Positions 9,781 to 20,065 are shown, counted from the first letter of the stretch. The stretch is 64,000 bases of DNA from Paracoccus zeaxanthinifaciens ATCC 21588 (GCF_000420145.1 NZ_ATUJ01000013.1:27933-91932), one strand, 5' to 3'. Program-made: numbers and translations. Notes: generated by a model not told the origin, from the sequence alone.

Positions 9781-10676
9781 GCGCGCTGGCCGCGATCGCC
9801 CTGCTGATCGACGCCGCGATCGGCTGGCCGGATGCCGCGCTGAGGCGGATCGGGCATCCGGTGATCTGGCTGGGGCGCCTGATCTCGGCGCTGGACGACC
9901 GCCTGAACAGGGGGCCGCATCGGCAAGCCAAGGGGGCGCTGGCCGTCGCGCTGACCGTGCTGGCGGCGGCCCTTCCGGCGATGGTGCTGCAATCGCTGCT
10001 GGGGTTCTGGGTTGCGGCGGTCCTGGCATGGCCGCTGGTCGCCTCGCGGTCGCTTCACGATCACGTCGCGGCGGTCATGCGGCCGCTGGCGCAGGGCGAT
10101 CTGGCCAGGGCGCGGCACGCGACCTCGATGATCGTCGGGCGCGACGTGACCCGCGCCGACGAGCAGGCCTTGGCGCGCGCCGCGACCGAGAGCCTGGCCG
10201 AGAATGCAAGCGACGGCGTGATCGCGCCGCTGTTCTGGGCGGCGGTCGCGGGTCTGCCTGGGATCGCGGCCTACAAGGCGATCAACACGCTGGATTCGAT
10301 GATCGGGCACAGGACGCCGCGACATGAACGCTTCGGCTGCGTGGCCGCGCGGCTGGACGATGTTGTGAACCTGATCCCCGCGCGGCTGACGGCGCTGCTG
10401 TTCGTCGCGGTGTCCGGCAAGGGCGGGCGGATCGTGCTGCGGGACGCCGGCAAGCACCGCTCGCCCAATGCGGGCTGGCCCGAGGCCGCGATGGCGGGCG
10501 CGCTCGGGGTGCGGCTGTCGGGGCCGCGCGTCTATGCCGACCGCATCGCGGAAGAGCCATGGCTGAACGAGGGGGCCCGCGATCCGCAGGCCGCCGACCT
10601 GGCGCGTGCCCTGCGCATCTATCGCAGAGCCGTCGCCTTGGCCGGGGTGCTGCTGATCCTTCTGGCGATCAGCTGA
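9777..10676 (+). CDS. cobD: Adenosylcobinamide-phosphate synthase, membrane protein
   Basis: 299 residues, CbiB/CobD family, which attaches the aminopropanol linker to adenosylcobyric acid. Visible family features are the N-terminal GWPDAALRRIGHPVIWLGRLI, the long hydrophobic segment around residues 60-90, the block ATESLAENASDGVIAPLFW and YKAINTLDSMIGH, and a final hydrophobic helix. Start fixed by the ATGA overlap with cobC. No other cobalamin genes are in the window, so this is a detached pair. It converges with the transglutaminase-like gene, the two overlapping by 8 bases. Confidence 0.93.
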   Translation: MSALAAIALLIDAAIGWPDAALRRIGHPVIWLGRLISALDDRLNRGPHRQAKGALAVALTVLAAALPAMVLQSLLGFWVAAVLAWPLVASRSLHDHVAAVMRPLAQGDLARARHATSMIVGRDVTRADEQALARAATESLAENASDGVIAPLFWAAVAGLPGIAAYKAINTLDSMIGHRTPRHERFGCVAARLDDVVNLIPARLTALLFVAVSGKGGRIVLRDAGKHRSPNAGWPEAAMAGALGVRLSGPRVYADRIAEEPWLNEGARDPQAADLARALRIYRRAVALAGVLLILLAIS

Positions 10677-11439
10677 CGGCGACGCGCAGCTTGGACAGCT
10701 GTGCGGGGCCGGTCGTGGTCAGGAAGGCCACGTCCGTCGCATCGCGCCCGACCGCGATCACGGCCAGCCTGTCGGCATCGGACATCCCCGTCGGATCGAC
10801 CAGGTGCCACGCGCCGTCCAGGAACACCTCGACCACGGCATGGAAATCCTGCGGGTTCACCTCGGGGCCGTAGGCGCTGACGATCCGCGCCGGGATCTGC
10901 ATGGCGCGGCACATCGCGATCATCAGGTGGGCATAGTCGCGGCAGACCCCGCGCCGGTCGAGGAAGCTGTCGCCTGCCGTCGTCTCGGTCGTGCTGACAC
11001 CGGGGACGTATTCCATGTTGCGCTGGATCCAGTTCTCGATCGCCTTGACCAGCGCCCCGCCGGTCAGGCCCGCGAACCGGGTCGATGTGAAATGCAGGAA
11101 CCGCTCGACCTCGCAATATCGCGACGGCATCAGGTAACGCAGCGCCTCGGCGGGCAGCGCGACCAGGGGCGTTGCCGCAAGCGAGGCCAGCGCGACGCGG
11201 GGCCGGTCCACCGAAACCTCGGCGCGCAGGCGGCAGCTGAGGCGGTCGTCGATATCGACGATCAGGCGTTCACCGATGCCCTCGTCCGCGTCGCGGCGCA
11301 CGATCAACGAGGGGGAACCGAACTCGACCTCGCAATTCTCGACGGTCTGGCCCGCGGTCGAGGCGGGCTCGATCATCAGGATGGCCGTGCCCGGCAGCGA
11401 CAGCCGATAGTCGAGCGTGACGTCGATCACCATGCGCAT
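10669..11439 (-). CDS. Transglutaminase-like cysteine protease-fold protein
   Basis: 256 residues. The C-terminal half is a transglutaminase-like core with the expected triad: Cys 166 in RGVCRDYAH, His 200 in DFHAVVEVF and Asp 215 in LVDPTG. The N-terminal 120 residues form a beta-rich region typical of bacterial members. No signal peptide is apparent, so it is probably cytosolic; substrate and reaction (peptidase, amidase or cross-linker) unknown. It converges with cobD and lies 60 bases downstream of a histidine kinase gene on the same strand, with no sign of coupling. Confidence 0.85.
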   Translation of the reverse strand: MRMVIDVTLDYRLSLPGTAILMIEPASTAGQTVENCEVEFGSPSLIVRRDADEGIGERLIVDIDDRLSCRLRAEVSVDRPRVALASLAATPLVALPAEALRYLMPSRYCEVERFLHFTSTRFAGLTGGALVKAIENWIQRNMEYVPGVSTTETTAGDSFLDRRGVCRDYAHLMIAMCRAMQIPARIVSAYGPEVNPQDFHAVVEVFLDGAWHLVDPTGMSDADRLAVIAVGRDATDVAFLTTTGPAQLSKLRVAVS

Positions 11440-11499
11440 CGCGCAGCTCCTTCCGAAAGGGTGGGAAAGGCGGCCAGATGGACCCGAAGGCCCGGCATG

Positions 11500-12588
11500 T
11501 CAATGGGTCGCGACAGGCTCGGGGCGGATGACCGCGCGGAACATCGCGCCGCCCAGATCCGAGCGGCCATGTTCCAGCCGCCCCTGCATCTGCTGGACAT
11601 AGGTCAGGCAGATCTGCATCCCCAGCCCGTCCTGCGCGGCGGGGTCGAACCCCTCGGGCAGACCGGGGCCGTTGTCGCAGACCTTCATGGACAATCCGTC
11701 GCCCACCAGGTCGAGGCAGATCACCACGCGCGCCCGCCGATGGCCGCCGGAATGCTTGACCGCGTTGCCCACCAGCTCGGCCAGCACCTGCCCGATGCCC
11801 GCGGCCTGCGTCGCGCTAACCCGCAGGGTCGAGGCGGGCGTATGCCCCATTTCCACCCGCGCGTTCAGCGCCTGCCCCAGATCGCTGGCAAGCGCCCCGA
11901 CATAGTCGATCAGCGGCAGGTCCGGCGCACCGGGATCCAGATGCAGCTGGTCATGGACCCGCGCCAGCGTCGCGATCCGCGTCGCGGCATCCGTCAGCGC
12001 CTGCCCCGATGCATCGTCGCGATGCCGGCGCGCCTGCATCCGCAACAAGCCCATCACGGCGGCAAAGCTGTTCTTCACCCTGTGGTCGATCTCTCCCAGC
12101 AGCAGCTTCTGGCGGCGCAGCGCGTCCTCCTTGGCGGCGACCTCGGCGCGCAGCGCCTCTCGGGCGCCGACCAGCTCGGATATGTCGCGAGAGGTCACGA
12201 GGATGTTGTCGATGCCGTGCGCGCCCCTGATCGGGGCCGCGGTCACGTGCCACCACCGCGGCTTGCCCAAAGCGGTCGGGCAGAACGCCTCGAATATGCG
12301 GGTCTCGCCATGCAGGGCGGCCTCGATCGCGCCCTCCAGAAGGGAATGCGATTCGGCAGGCCAGAGCGACGGCCAGGGACGGTCCGCGACGGCGCCGAAC
12401 TCGGCGATCTCCATCGCGCACATGCCGTTGCGGTTCATGAAGACCAGACGGCCATGGCGGTCGAGGATCTTGATGCAGTCGGGCGAGCTGTCGAGGACCG
12501 AGAGCGCAAACCCGCCCTCGACCCCCGCAAGAAGGTCGAGCGCCGCATGATTGGCTTCGAGCATTTTCATTTCGGGGGCGTCTTTCAT
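11500..12588 (-). CDS. Soluble PAS-domain histidine kinase (HWE/HisKA_2 type)
   Basis: 362 residues, no membrane segment. A PAS domain covers about residues 28-140 (SSPDCIKILDRHGRLVFMN ... VTSRDISELV), followed by a short coiled linker and a HisKA_2-like dimerisation helix with the phospho-histidine His 169 in EIDHRVKNSFAAVM. The ATPase domain has the N box ELVGNAVKHS and G1 box DNGPGLPEGF. Such kinases often sense light, redox or small ligands; no PAS cysteine of the LOV type (NCRFLQ) is visible. No response regulator is adjacent, so it is an orphan. Start could be the internal ATG six codons on. Confidence 0.88.
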   Translation of the reverse strand: MKDAPEMKMLEANHAALDLLAGVEGGFALSVLDSSPDCIKILDRHGRLVFMNRNGMCAMEIAEFGAVADRPWPSLWPAESHSLLEGAIEAALHGETRIFEAFCPTALGKPRWWHVTAAPIRGAHGIDNILVTSRDISELVGAREALRAEVAAKEDALRRQKLLLGEIDHRVKNSFAAVMGLLRMQARRHRDDASGQALTDAATRIATLARVHDQLHLDPGAPDLPLIDYVGALASDLGQALNARVEMGHTPASTLRVSATQAAGIGQVLAELVGNAVKHSGGHRRARVVICLDLVGDGLSMKVCDNGPGLPEGFDPAAQDGLGMQICLTYVQQMQGRLEHGRSDLGGAMFRAVIRPEPVATH

Positions 12589-12677
12589 GACCGCCGCGCA
12601 GGATCGCCACAGGCGTCCTTCGGGGATCGCAGCCGAGGGGACGACCTGTCAAGGCAATTCCCCCCGGCAAAGAAAGA

Positions 12678-13919
12678 TCAATCCTGCAAGGGTTGTATCC
12701 GGGACAGCTCGGACGCTTGTGCGGACAGGCCGCGCGCAAGCGGCAGAAGATCGGCCTGAAGCGCATGATAGATATCGGGTTTTCCCGCGAACTGCGTCAC
12801 CTGCGGGCGGTCGTCGGGGCCGATCTCGGGGAACCATCCGCCGTGGTCGTGATCGATGAACCGCTCGGCGGCGAATTGCCACATACGGCGATACCAGGCT
12901 TCGGTCTGGTCGGTCGGATCGACCTTCTGCAGCGCCGCCAGCGCGCCGATCGCCTCGGTCACGGGCCACCAGTAGCGGTCGGCGATGTCCACCGCGCCAT
13001 CCATCTGCAGCGTATAGGCAAGCCCCCCTTGCGCGGGGTTCCAGGCATCGGCCAGCGCGGTATCGACCAGCGCGCGGGCCTGCGCGACGGCATCCCCCGC
13101 CGGGCGACCTGCCGCATCCCACCATTGCAGCAGCAGGCGGGCCATCTCGAAGCTGTGGCCCGGGGTCGTGCCTGCCGGGCGGAACATCGGATCGCCGGCA
13201 TAGGCCGGGTCCGGGCTCCAATCCTCGTGGTAATGCTCGGGGATGCGCCAGCCATGCGATGCGGCCTGCCCCGCGATGAAGAAACGCAGGATCCGGCCCG
13301 CACGGTCCAGGAAGACCGACTCGCCCGTGGCCTCGTGCGCAGCCAGAAGCGCCTCGACCCCGTGCATGTTCGCGTTCATCCCGCGATAGCCGGAAAAGAC
13401 CTGCCAGTCGCGCGTGAACTCGTCGCGGAACAGCCCGGCCCCGTCGTCCCAGTAGTGGCGGTCCAGAACCTCGGTGATGTCGGTCAGCAGGCGGTCGGCA
13501 TCGGGATGCCCCGCCAGCTTCGCGCTGGACGCCGCCAGCAGCACGAAGACATGGCCGTAAGCCAGCTTCGGGCGGTCCATCGGGGCGCCGTCGTCCAGCC
13601 CCCACAGGTAACCGCCATGCTGCGCGTCGCGGTGATGCGACCACAGGAAATCCATGCCCCTGTCGATGATCCCGGCGCGGTCGGGCCGACCCGCCAGCGA
13701 GGCCAGCGCATAGGAATGGACCAGCCGCGTCGTCGTATGGATCTCCTGCACCTGCGATACCTGGGGGGCACCTTTCAGATCCAGGACATGGAACCCTGCC
13801 CCCTGGCGGGCCGAGCGGTCGAAGAAATCCAGCGCGCGCTTCGCGTCATGGACCAGGAAGGCGCGGTGCGTCGCGTCCTCCAGCCAGGGTGCGGTCGCAT
13901 TCGGGTCGCCTGCTTGCAT
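12678..13919 (-). CDS. AGE-family aldose-ketose isomerase or epimerase
   Basis: 413-residue (alpha/alpha)6-barrel sugar isomerase related to N-acylglucosamine 2-epimerase, mannose isomerase and YihS. Family segments seen: GFHVLDLKG, HTTTRLVHSYALAS, YRGMNANMHGVEALLAA, PGHSFEMARLLLQW and DRYWWPVTEAIGAL, with active-site histidines in the HGVEA, EHYHEDW and GHSFE blocks. Substrate is not determined by sequence; mannose/fructose isomerase is the most common role in this subgroup. A GTG three bases upstream is in frame but the ATG at 13919 is preferred. It lies 10 bases after tex on the same strand. Confidence 0.82.
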   Translation of the reverse strand: MQAGDPNATAPWLEDATHRAFLVHDAKRALDFFDRSARQGAGFHVLDLKGAPQVSQVQEIHTTTRLVHSYALASLAGRPDRAGIIDRGMDFLWSHHRDAQHGGYLWGLDDGAPMDRPKLAYGHVFVLLAASSAKLAGHPDADRLLTDITEVLDRHYWDDGAGLFRDEFTRDWQVFSGYRGMNANMHGVEALLAAHEATGESVFLDRAGRILRFFIAGQAASHGWRIPEHYHEDWSPDPAYAGDPMFRPAGTTPGHSFEMARLLLQWWDAAGRPAGDAVAQARALVDTALADAWNPAQGGLAYTLQMDGAVDIADRYWWPVTEAIGALAALQKVDPTDQTEAWYRRMWQFAAERFIDHDHGGWFPEIGPDDRPQVTQFAGKPDIYHALQADLLPLARGLSAQASELSRIQPLQD

Positions 13920-13929
13920 CACGTGATCC

Positions 13930-16221
13930 TCAGCGGCGCTTCAGGGCATCGGCAAGGGCCGCGCCGAATGCGCCCTGCTCGGGTTTCGGGGCCGGGCCGC
14001 GCTGCGGCTTCGGGGCATGGGCGGGCTTGCCGCCGCGTTGGGCCTTGGGCGCATCGCCGCCATCCTTGCGCATCGACAGGCCAATGCGCTTGCGCGGGAC
14101 GTCCACCTCGGTCACGCGGACCTTGACCACGTCGCCCGCCTTGACCACCTCGTGCGGGTCCTTGACGAAGCGGTCGGCCAGCTGGCTGACATGGACCAGG
14201 CCGTCCTGATGCACGCCGATGTCGACGAAGGCGCCGAAGGCCGCGACATTGGTCACGGTGCCTTCCAGCATCATGCCGGGGCGCAGGTCGGTGATCTCCT
14301 CGACCCCGTCGGCAAAGCTGGCGGTCACGAAGGCGGGGCGCGGGTCGCGGCCCGGCTTTTCCAGCTCCGCAAGAATGTCGCGGATGGTCGGAAGGCCGAA
14401 ATCGGGCGTCACGAAATCCTCGGGGCGCAGGCTGGCCACGGCCTTGGTGTCGCCCATCAGCTGGCGCAGGTCGCGACCGCAGGCCTTCACGATGCCGCGC
14501 GCCACGCCATAGGCCTCGGGGTGGACGGCGGACGCGTCCAGCGGCTCTTCGCCGTCGCGGATGCGCAGGAAGCCGGCGCATTGCTCGAACGCGCGCGGCC
14601 CGAGGCCCGCGACCTTCTTCAGCGCCTTGCGCGACGGGAAGGCGCCGGTCGCATCGCGATGCGCCACGATGTTCTGCGCCAGCGACGGCCCCAGGCCCGC
14701 GACATGCGCCAGAAGCGGGGCCGAGGCCGTGTTCAGATCGACGCCGACCGCGTTCACCGCATCCTCGACCACGGCCTCCAGCGCCTTGGACAGGTGCCGC
14801 TGGTCGACGTCGTGCTGATACTGCCCGACCCCGATGGACTGGGGCGGCACCTTGACCAGCTCGGCCAGCGGGTCCTGAAGCCTGCGCGCGATCGACACCG
14901 CGCCGCGCAGCGACACGTCGAGGCCCGGAAATTCCTTCGCGGCCAGTTCCGAGGCGGAATAGACCGAGGCACCGGCTTCGGACACGACCACCTTGGTCGG
15001 CGCCTTCGTGCCCTTGGGCAGGCGTTTGAGGATATCCGCGACCATGCGCTCGGTCTCTCGGCTGGCGGTGCCGTTGCCGATGGCGATCAGTTCGACCCCG
15101 TGACGCGCGATGAGGGCGCTCAGCGCAGCCTCGGACCCGCGGAGGTCGTTCTTGGGCTGGAAGGGATAGATCGTGGTCGTGTCCAGCAGCTTGCCCGTGG
15201 CATCGACCACGGCGACCTTGACGCCGGTGCGGATGCCCGGATCCAGCCCGATGGTCGTCTTGGCCCCTGCGGGCGCCGCCAGCAGCAGATCGCGCAGGTT
15301 GCGGCCGAAGACGCGGATGGCCTCTTCATGCGCACGGCGGCGCAATTCGGTCAGCAGGTCGATATACATGCTGTTCGACAGCTTCACGCGCCAGCACCAG
15401 CCCGCGACACCGCGCAGCCAGTCGGCACCCGGGCCCTGCCCGACCGGACCCAGCCCGCGCGCGACGATCCCCTCGGCCCGCGCGACGCCGGTCTCGGGAT
15501 CGGGGGCGATGTCGATGGTGACGATCTCCTCCTTGGCGGCGCGCAGGATCGCCAGCGCACGGTGGCCGGGGATGTCGGACCATTTCTCGGCATGGTCGAA
15601 ATAGTCGGCGAACTTGGCGCCCGCCTCTTCCTTGCCCGGCACCACGCGGGCCGCGATGCGCCCTTCGCGGCGCATGAAATCGCGCAAGGGGCCGAGCACC
15701 TCGGCATTCTCGGACAGCTCCTCGACCAGGATGTCGCGGGCGCCGTCCAGCGCGGCCTTGGTCGTCTCGACATTGGCATTCAGGAAGCCCCCCGCCAGCG
15801 ATGCCGGATCGGCCGAGGGCGCGTTGCGGATCGCCGCCAGCAGCGGCTCCAGCCCGTTTTCGCGCGCGATCGCGGCCTTGGTGCGGCGCTTGGGCTTGTA
15901 AGGAAGATAGATATCCTCGAGCGCGGCCTTGGTATCGGCGGCGGCGATCCGGCGGGCCAGATCGTCGGTCAGCTTGCCCTGCTCGCGGATGCTCGAGGTG
16001 ATGGCCGTGCGGCGGGACTCCATCTCTCGCAGATAGGTCAGGCGCTCGGACAGCGTGCGCAGCTGCGTGTCGTCCAGACCGCCCGTCGCCTCCTTGCGGT
16101 ATCTTGCGACGAAGGGGACGGTCGCGCCGCCATCCAGCAGTTCCGTCGCGGCCTGAACCTGCTGGGGACTTGCCCCGATCTCGGTCGCGATCTGGCGGGC
16201 GATGCGCGGGTTGGCGTCCAT
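13930..16221 (-). CDS. tex: RNA-binding transcription accessory protein Tex
   Basis: 763 residues, full length. Order of domains: helical N-terminus with [20 protein letters not shown], a YqgF/RuvC-like nuclease-fold domain ([17 protein letters not shown], about 330-430), helix-hairpin-helix repeats ([16 protein letters not shown], about 510-570) and a C-terminal S1 RNA-binding domain ([20 protein letters not shown], about 650-720), then a basic, Lys/Pro-rich tail. Tex binds nucleic acid and affects transcription; its precise task is unsettled even in model species. The ATG at 16221 is 33 bases beyond the antiporter stop. Confidence 0.97.
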   Translation of the reverse strand: MDANPRIARQIATEIGASPQQVQAATELLDGGATVPFVARYRKEATGGLDDTQLRTLSERLTYLREMESRRTAITSSIREQGKLTDDLARRIAAADTKAALEDIYLPYKPKRRTKAAIARENGLEPLLAAIRNAPSADPASLAGGFLNANVETTKAALDGARDILVEELSENAEVLGPLRDFMRREGRIAARVVPGKEEAGAKFADYFDHAEKWSDIPGHRALAILRAAKEEIVTIDIAPDPETGVARAEGIVARGLGPVGQGPGADWLRGVAGWCWRVKLSNSMYIDLLTELRRRAHEEAIRVFGRNLRDLLLAAPAGAKTTIGLDPGIRTGVKVAVVDATGKLLDTTTIYPFQPKNDLRGSEAALSALIARHGVELIAIGNGTASRETERMVADILKRLPKGTKAPTKVVVSEAGASVYSASELAAKEFPGLDVSLRGAVSIARRLQDPLAELVKVPPQSIGVGQYQHDVDQRHLSKALEAVVEDAVNAVGVDLNTASAPLLAHVAGLGPSLAQNIVAHRDATGAFPSRKALKKVAGLGPRAFEQCAGFLRIRDGEEPLDASAVHPEAYGVARGIVKACGRDLRQLMGDTKAVASLRPEDFVTPDFGLPTIRDILAELEKPGRDPRPAFVTASFADGVEEITDLRPGMMLEGTVTNVAAFGAFVDIGVHQDGLVHVSQLADRFVKDPHEVVKAGDVVKVRVTEVDVPRKRIGLSMRKDGGDAPKAQRGGKPAHAPKPQRGPAPKPEQGAFGAALADALKRR

Positions 16222-16254
16222 GGTCTGTCCCCTTCTGGTAGTCCGGCGATCTGT

Positions 16255-18804
16255 CTAGCCCTTGGCCGCGCCGTCGCCAAGCGGGGTATCGACCTGCAGT
16301 TCGGACAGCTGCAGCACCTCGGCCTCGATCGTCTTGCCCGCGACGCTGCCGCGCACGGCATCGCGCAGCGCGGGACTGCGCCGCAGCAGCCTGCGGAAGT
16401 CGATCTCGTCCAGGACCAGCAGCGTCGTCGGCGTGATCGCGCGCACCTCGGTCCGGCGCAGGCGGCTGGTCAGCACGCCCAGCTGGCCGAACATCTCGCC
16501 CCGGCCCAGTCGCGTCACCTGGCCCGCGACCTCCTGCTCGACCGCGCCAGAGGCCACGAAGAACACCGACCGCGCGGGCTGATCCTTGCGGGTGATCACA
16601 TGGCCCGCATTGACATAGCGGGTCCGCAGCGCACGGCTGAGGCGGCGCAGCTCGGATTCGTCCAGGTCCGAGAACAGCGGAAAGACGCGCACGAGGTCGT
16701 TCTTGCGAAGCGCCAGGTCCAGCGAGGGGCGCATCTCGGCGCGGGCGCGGCGGCGCGTGATCTCGGCCATCAGCTCGGTATGGACCTCGGTGCCGATCAG
16801 CCCGTCCTCGCGCATGGCGTTGTATTCGCGTTCCTCCAGGCGAAGGGCGGTGCGGCGGATGAAGCGGCGCTCCAGCTCTTCGTAGTACCCCGGATATTGC
16901 AGGCGCAGACCGTCCAGCGCGGTCTCGACGGCCTCGATCCGGCGGTTGAGCAGCTCGTGCAGCAGGTCGGCCACGCGGCGACCGTGGATGCGGCGGATGC
17001 GCCGGTCGATGAAGCCGTGCAGGTCGCGCAGGATCAGGCGCTTGGCCAGCAGCGTCTCGAAGCGGTCGGCGGTCAGGTTCGCCAGCGGCCCCGAAACGCC
17101 AAGGCGGCTGTGCAGGAAGGCGGCAAGGCGGAAGTTCGGACCATAGCGCAGCGCCCCGCGCGAGGCACGCTGATACCCGTGCCGCCCGCCGGACCGTGCG
17201 CCCTCGATCAAGCGGTCCACGTCGAACAGCGCCTGTTCCGACAGCCGGGCCGAGATCGCGCGTTCGCGGACGCGCTGAAGGATCATCTCGCGTTCGTGGC
17301 CTGCAAGGGCGATCAGGCCCAGGGTGATGCGGTCGCGGTCCAGGATCTCGACGGTGCCGTCGGCCTCGGCCCGGTCCACGGCGGCATCCAGCCGTTCGGC
17401 AAAGCGCTTGGCCTCGGACCGCACGGTCTCGCGCGTCAGCTCGTAGTTCTCGGTCGTGCCCTGCAGATCCTCGCGCACGCTTTGCAGGGCGACGGCGACG
17501 ACCTGGTCCGACAGCGCCCTGTCCAGCGGCGACAGCTTGTCCAGGCCCAGCAGGCGGATCACCGCCCGCAGGGTCGTCCCCTGCACGATCAGCGTGAACA
17601 GCGCGAAACCTGTTGCAAGGATACCGACAAGGCGCTTCGTCTCGACGGGAACGCGCAGGTTCTCGGTCACCGCCAGCGCCAGCGCCAGCGTGACGGCGCC
17701 GCGCAATCCGCCCCACATGATGGCATAGCGATAGGGCCGCTGGATCTTGGGCGACAGCTTCAGCCCCGTCAGCAGCGGCAGCAGCAGGAACAGGATCGCC
17801 GCGCGGGCCACGAAGGCCGCCAGCACCACCACGCCCACCAGGAACAGGTCGGTCAGCTGCACGTCGTCCAGCAGGCGCGGGATCAGCAGCGCCGCCAGGA
17901 TGAAGATGAGCGCGCCGGCCCAATGCGACAGCAGCGACCACACCTCTTTCATGTTGGTCCAGAAGGCGGGCGCCAGCCGCCCCGGCCCCATGAAGTTCAG
18001 CGTCAGGCCCGCCACCACGACGCCGATCACGCCCGACGCGCCCAACAGCTGTTCCGCCCCCAGATAGGCCAGATAGGGCACCGCGACCGAGATCGAGATC
18101 TGCGCGGTCTCGAACCGCCAGAACATGCCCATCAGTGCAAGGCCCAGCCGCGCGGTCAGCCAGCCCGCGCCCATTCCGCCCAGGATCAGCTGGGGAAACC
18201 CTTCCAGCGCCTCGGACAGGCTGGGGTTCGGGACACCCAGCATGACATAGGACATGAACAGGCCGAACAGCGCGATGGCCGCGGCGTCGTTCAGCAGGCT
18301 CTCGCCCTCGATGATGCGGGCAAGGCGCTTGGGCGCCGAGATCGAGCGGAAGATGCTGACCACCGCCGAGGGGTCCGTGGTGGACACGATCGAGCCGATC
18401 AGCAGGCCCACCATCAGCGGCAGCCCCCCGATCCAGGACAGCGCGTATCCGATCGTCAGTGTCGCCACCACGACCGCGACCACCGCCAGCGTCAGGATCG
18501 GCACCCAGTCGTCCAGCATGCGCCTGATGTTCATCTCCAGCGTGGCCTGGAAGATCAGGATCGGCAGGAAGACATAGATGAAGACGCTGGACCGGATCGG
18601 CAGGGACAGGATGCTCTCGGCCACCGCGTTGAAGCTGTCGGTCAGCTCGGTCCGCAGCAGGAAGGTCGCGCCGCCACCGATCAGGATGCCGATGCCCGCC
18701 AGGATCACGCTGAACGGCAAGGCAAGCCGCGCGGCCAAAGGCTCGGCGGCGGCGATCAGGACGAACAGGAACCCGGTGAAAGTGGTCAGCAGCACGATAT
18801 CCAT
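16255..18804 (-). CDS. CPA1 Na+/H+ antiporter with C-terminal cyclic-nucleotide-binding domain
   Basis: 849 residues. The first 420 hold about 12 membrane segments of a NhaP/NHE-type exchanger with the paired aspartates region STTDPSAVVS (about 142-151) and EGESLLNDAAAI. A long, charged cytosolic part (about 430-690) follows, then a cNMP-binding domain (about 695-800: FPLFSDLDESELRRL ... RGEMFGQLGVL). This order matches plant SOS1-like and other regulated exchangers. It is annotated as Na+/H+ exchange from the family; K+ or NH4+ transport is possible. The phosphate-binding loop reads GEMFGQLGVLTSRLRRTEV rather than the canonical GExA...RxA, so ligand binding is uncertain. Confidence 0.88.
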   Translation of the reverse strand: MDIVLLTTFTGFLFVLIAAAEPLAARLALPFSVILAGIGILIGGGATFLLRTELTDSFNAVAESILSLPIRSSVFIYVFLPILIFQATLEMNIRRMLDDWVPILTLAVVAVVVATLTIGYALSWIGGLPLMVGLLIGSIVSTTDPSAVVSIFRSISAPKRLARIIEGESLLNDAAAIALFGLFMSYVMLGVPNPSLSEALEGFPQLILGGMGAGWLTARLGLALMGMFWRFETAQISISVAVPYLAYLGAEQLLGASGVIGVVVAGLTLNFMGPGRLAPAFWTNMKEVWSLLSHWAGALIFILAALLIPRLLDDVQLTDLFLVGVVVLAAFVARAAILFLLLPLLTGLKLSPKIQRPYRYAIMWGGLRGAVTLALALAVTENLRVPVETKRLVGILATGFALFTLIVQGTTLRAVIRLLGLDKLSPLDRALSDQVVAVALQSVREDLQGTTENYELTRETVRSEAKRFAERLDAAVDRAEADGTVEILDRDRITLGLIALAGHEREMILQRVRERAISARLSEQALFDVDRLIEGARSGGRHGYQRASRGALRYGPNFRLAAFLHSRLGVSGPLANLTADRFETLLAKRLILRDLHGFIDRRIRRIHGRRVADLLHELLNRRIEAVETALDGLRLQYPGYYEELERRFIRRTALRLEEREYNAMREDGLIGTEVHTELMAEITRRRARAEMRPSLDLALRKNDLVRVFPLFSDLDESELRRLSRALRTRYVNAGHVITRKDQPARSVFFVASGAVEQEVAGQVTRLGRGEMFGQLGVLTSRLRRTEVRAITPTTLLVLDEIDFRRLLRRSPALRDAVRGSVAGKTIEAEVLQLSELQVDTPLGDGAAKG

Positions 18805-18990
18805 GCCGTTGGAATACCGCCATTTCTGGGGGGTGGGAAGTCGGCGGACGCGATATGTGGCGCAGTTTTCGCGGTTGACGCGAAGTTGACCGCGCGGCGC
18901 CGCGCTTGAAACGCGGTGGCGGCGACCACAATTCAGAACCCGTGCCCGAATGGGCAGACGAAAACACTGAACAACCGAAAGGAGGGCTGC

Positions 18991-20058
18991 ATGTCCTCGA
19001 TGTTCGAGCGGCTGGATCTTGGCGGCATTTCACTGCGCAACCGCGTCGTCATGGCCCCCCTGACGCGGTCGCGTTCCGGGCAGGATCGCATCCCCAACGA
19101 CATGATGGTCGAATATTACCGCCAGCGCGCGGGCGCAGGCATGATCATCACCGAAGCCACCAGCGTGATGCCCATGGGCGTCGGCTACGAGGCGACGCCC
19201 GGCATCTGGAACGACGCGCAGGTCGAGGGCTGGTCGAAGATCACCAAGGCCGTCCACCATCAGGGCGGCAAGATCGTCCTGCAACTGTGGCATGTCGGGC
19301 GCATCTCGGACCCCAGCCTGCTGGGTGGCGAGACGCCGGTCGCACCCTCGGCGATCCAGCCCGACGGGCATGTCAGCCTGCTGCGCCCCAAGCGCCCCTA
19401 TGTGACGCCCCGCGCGCTGGAGACAGACGAGGTTCCGGCCATCGTCGAAGCCTATCGCAAGGGGGCCAAAAATGCTCTGCGCGCCGGCTTCGACGGCGTC
19501 GAGATTCACGCCGCAAACGGTTATCTTATCGACCAATTCCTGCAGGACAGCACCAACACGCGGACAGATCGCTATGGCGGATCGATCGAGAACCGGATGC
19601 GCTTCCTGAACGAGATCGCGGATGCGGCGATCGGCGTCTGGGGTGCGGATCGCGTGGGCGTGCACCTGGCGCCGCGCGCGGACGGGCATGACATGGGCGA
19701 CAGCGACCGGCACGCGCTGTTCACCGCCGTCGCACGCAGCATGAGGGACAAGGGGATTGCCTTCCTGTGCCTGCGCGAACACGTGGCCGAGGACAGCCTG
19801 ATGCCCGCAATCCGCGAAGCCTTCGGCGGTCCGGTCATCGCGAACGAAGGGCTGACCCGTGAACTGGCGGCGCAGCTGTTGGCCGAGGATCGCGCCGATG
19901 CCGTGGCCTTCGGTCGCGACTTCATCGCGACGCCCGACCTGCCGCATCGTCTGGCGAACGGGCTGGCCCTGAACGAGCAGGACCCCTCGACCTTCTATGC
20001 GGGCGGCCCCGAGGGCTATGTCGATTACCCGACCGCATCGCAAGTCGCGGCCGAGTGA
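18991..20058 (+). CDS. Old yellow enzyme family FMN alkene reductase
   Basis: 355-residue TIM-barrel flavoprotein that reduces activated C=C bonds or nitro groups with NAD(P)H. Family marks: RVVMAPLTRSRS near the start, LWHVGRISDP, and the long motif HAANGYLIDQFLQD followed by NTRTDRYGGSIENR. Start at 18991, behind a strong AAAGGAGGG; the upstream in-frame extension is not supported. It diverges from the antiporter gene across 186 bases and is followed by a textbook terminator. Probably a detoxifying NemA-like reductase; the natural substrate is unknown. Confidence 0.93.
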   Translation: MSSMFERLDLGGISLRNRVVMAPLTRSRSGQDRIPNDMMVEYYRQRAGAGMIITEATSVMPMGVGYEATPGIWNDAQVEGWSKITKAVHHQGGKIVLQLWHVGRISDPSLLGGETPVAPSAIQPDGHVSLLRPKRPYVTPRALETDEVPAIVEAYRKGAKNALRAGFDGVEIHAANGYLIDQFLQDSTNTRTDRYGGSIENRMRFLNEIADAAIGVWGADRVGVHLAPRADGHDMGDSDRHALFTAVARSMRDKGIAFLCLREHVAEDSLMPAIREAFGGPVIANEGLTRELAAQLLAEDRADAVAFGRDFIATPDLPHRLANGLALNEQDPSTFYAGGPEGYVDYPTASQVAAE

Positions 20059-20065
20059 GATGAAG

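Noticed and set aside
14017..18909. Open frame of 1630 codons antisense to tex and the antiporter gene
   Set aside because: Long antisense frames are expected in high-GC DNA with strong third-position bias. Its translation is low-complexity (Arg, Gln, His, Asp-rich), has no domain, and the real genes opposite are complete families.
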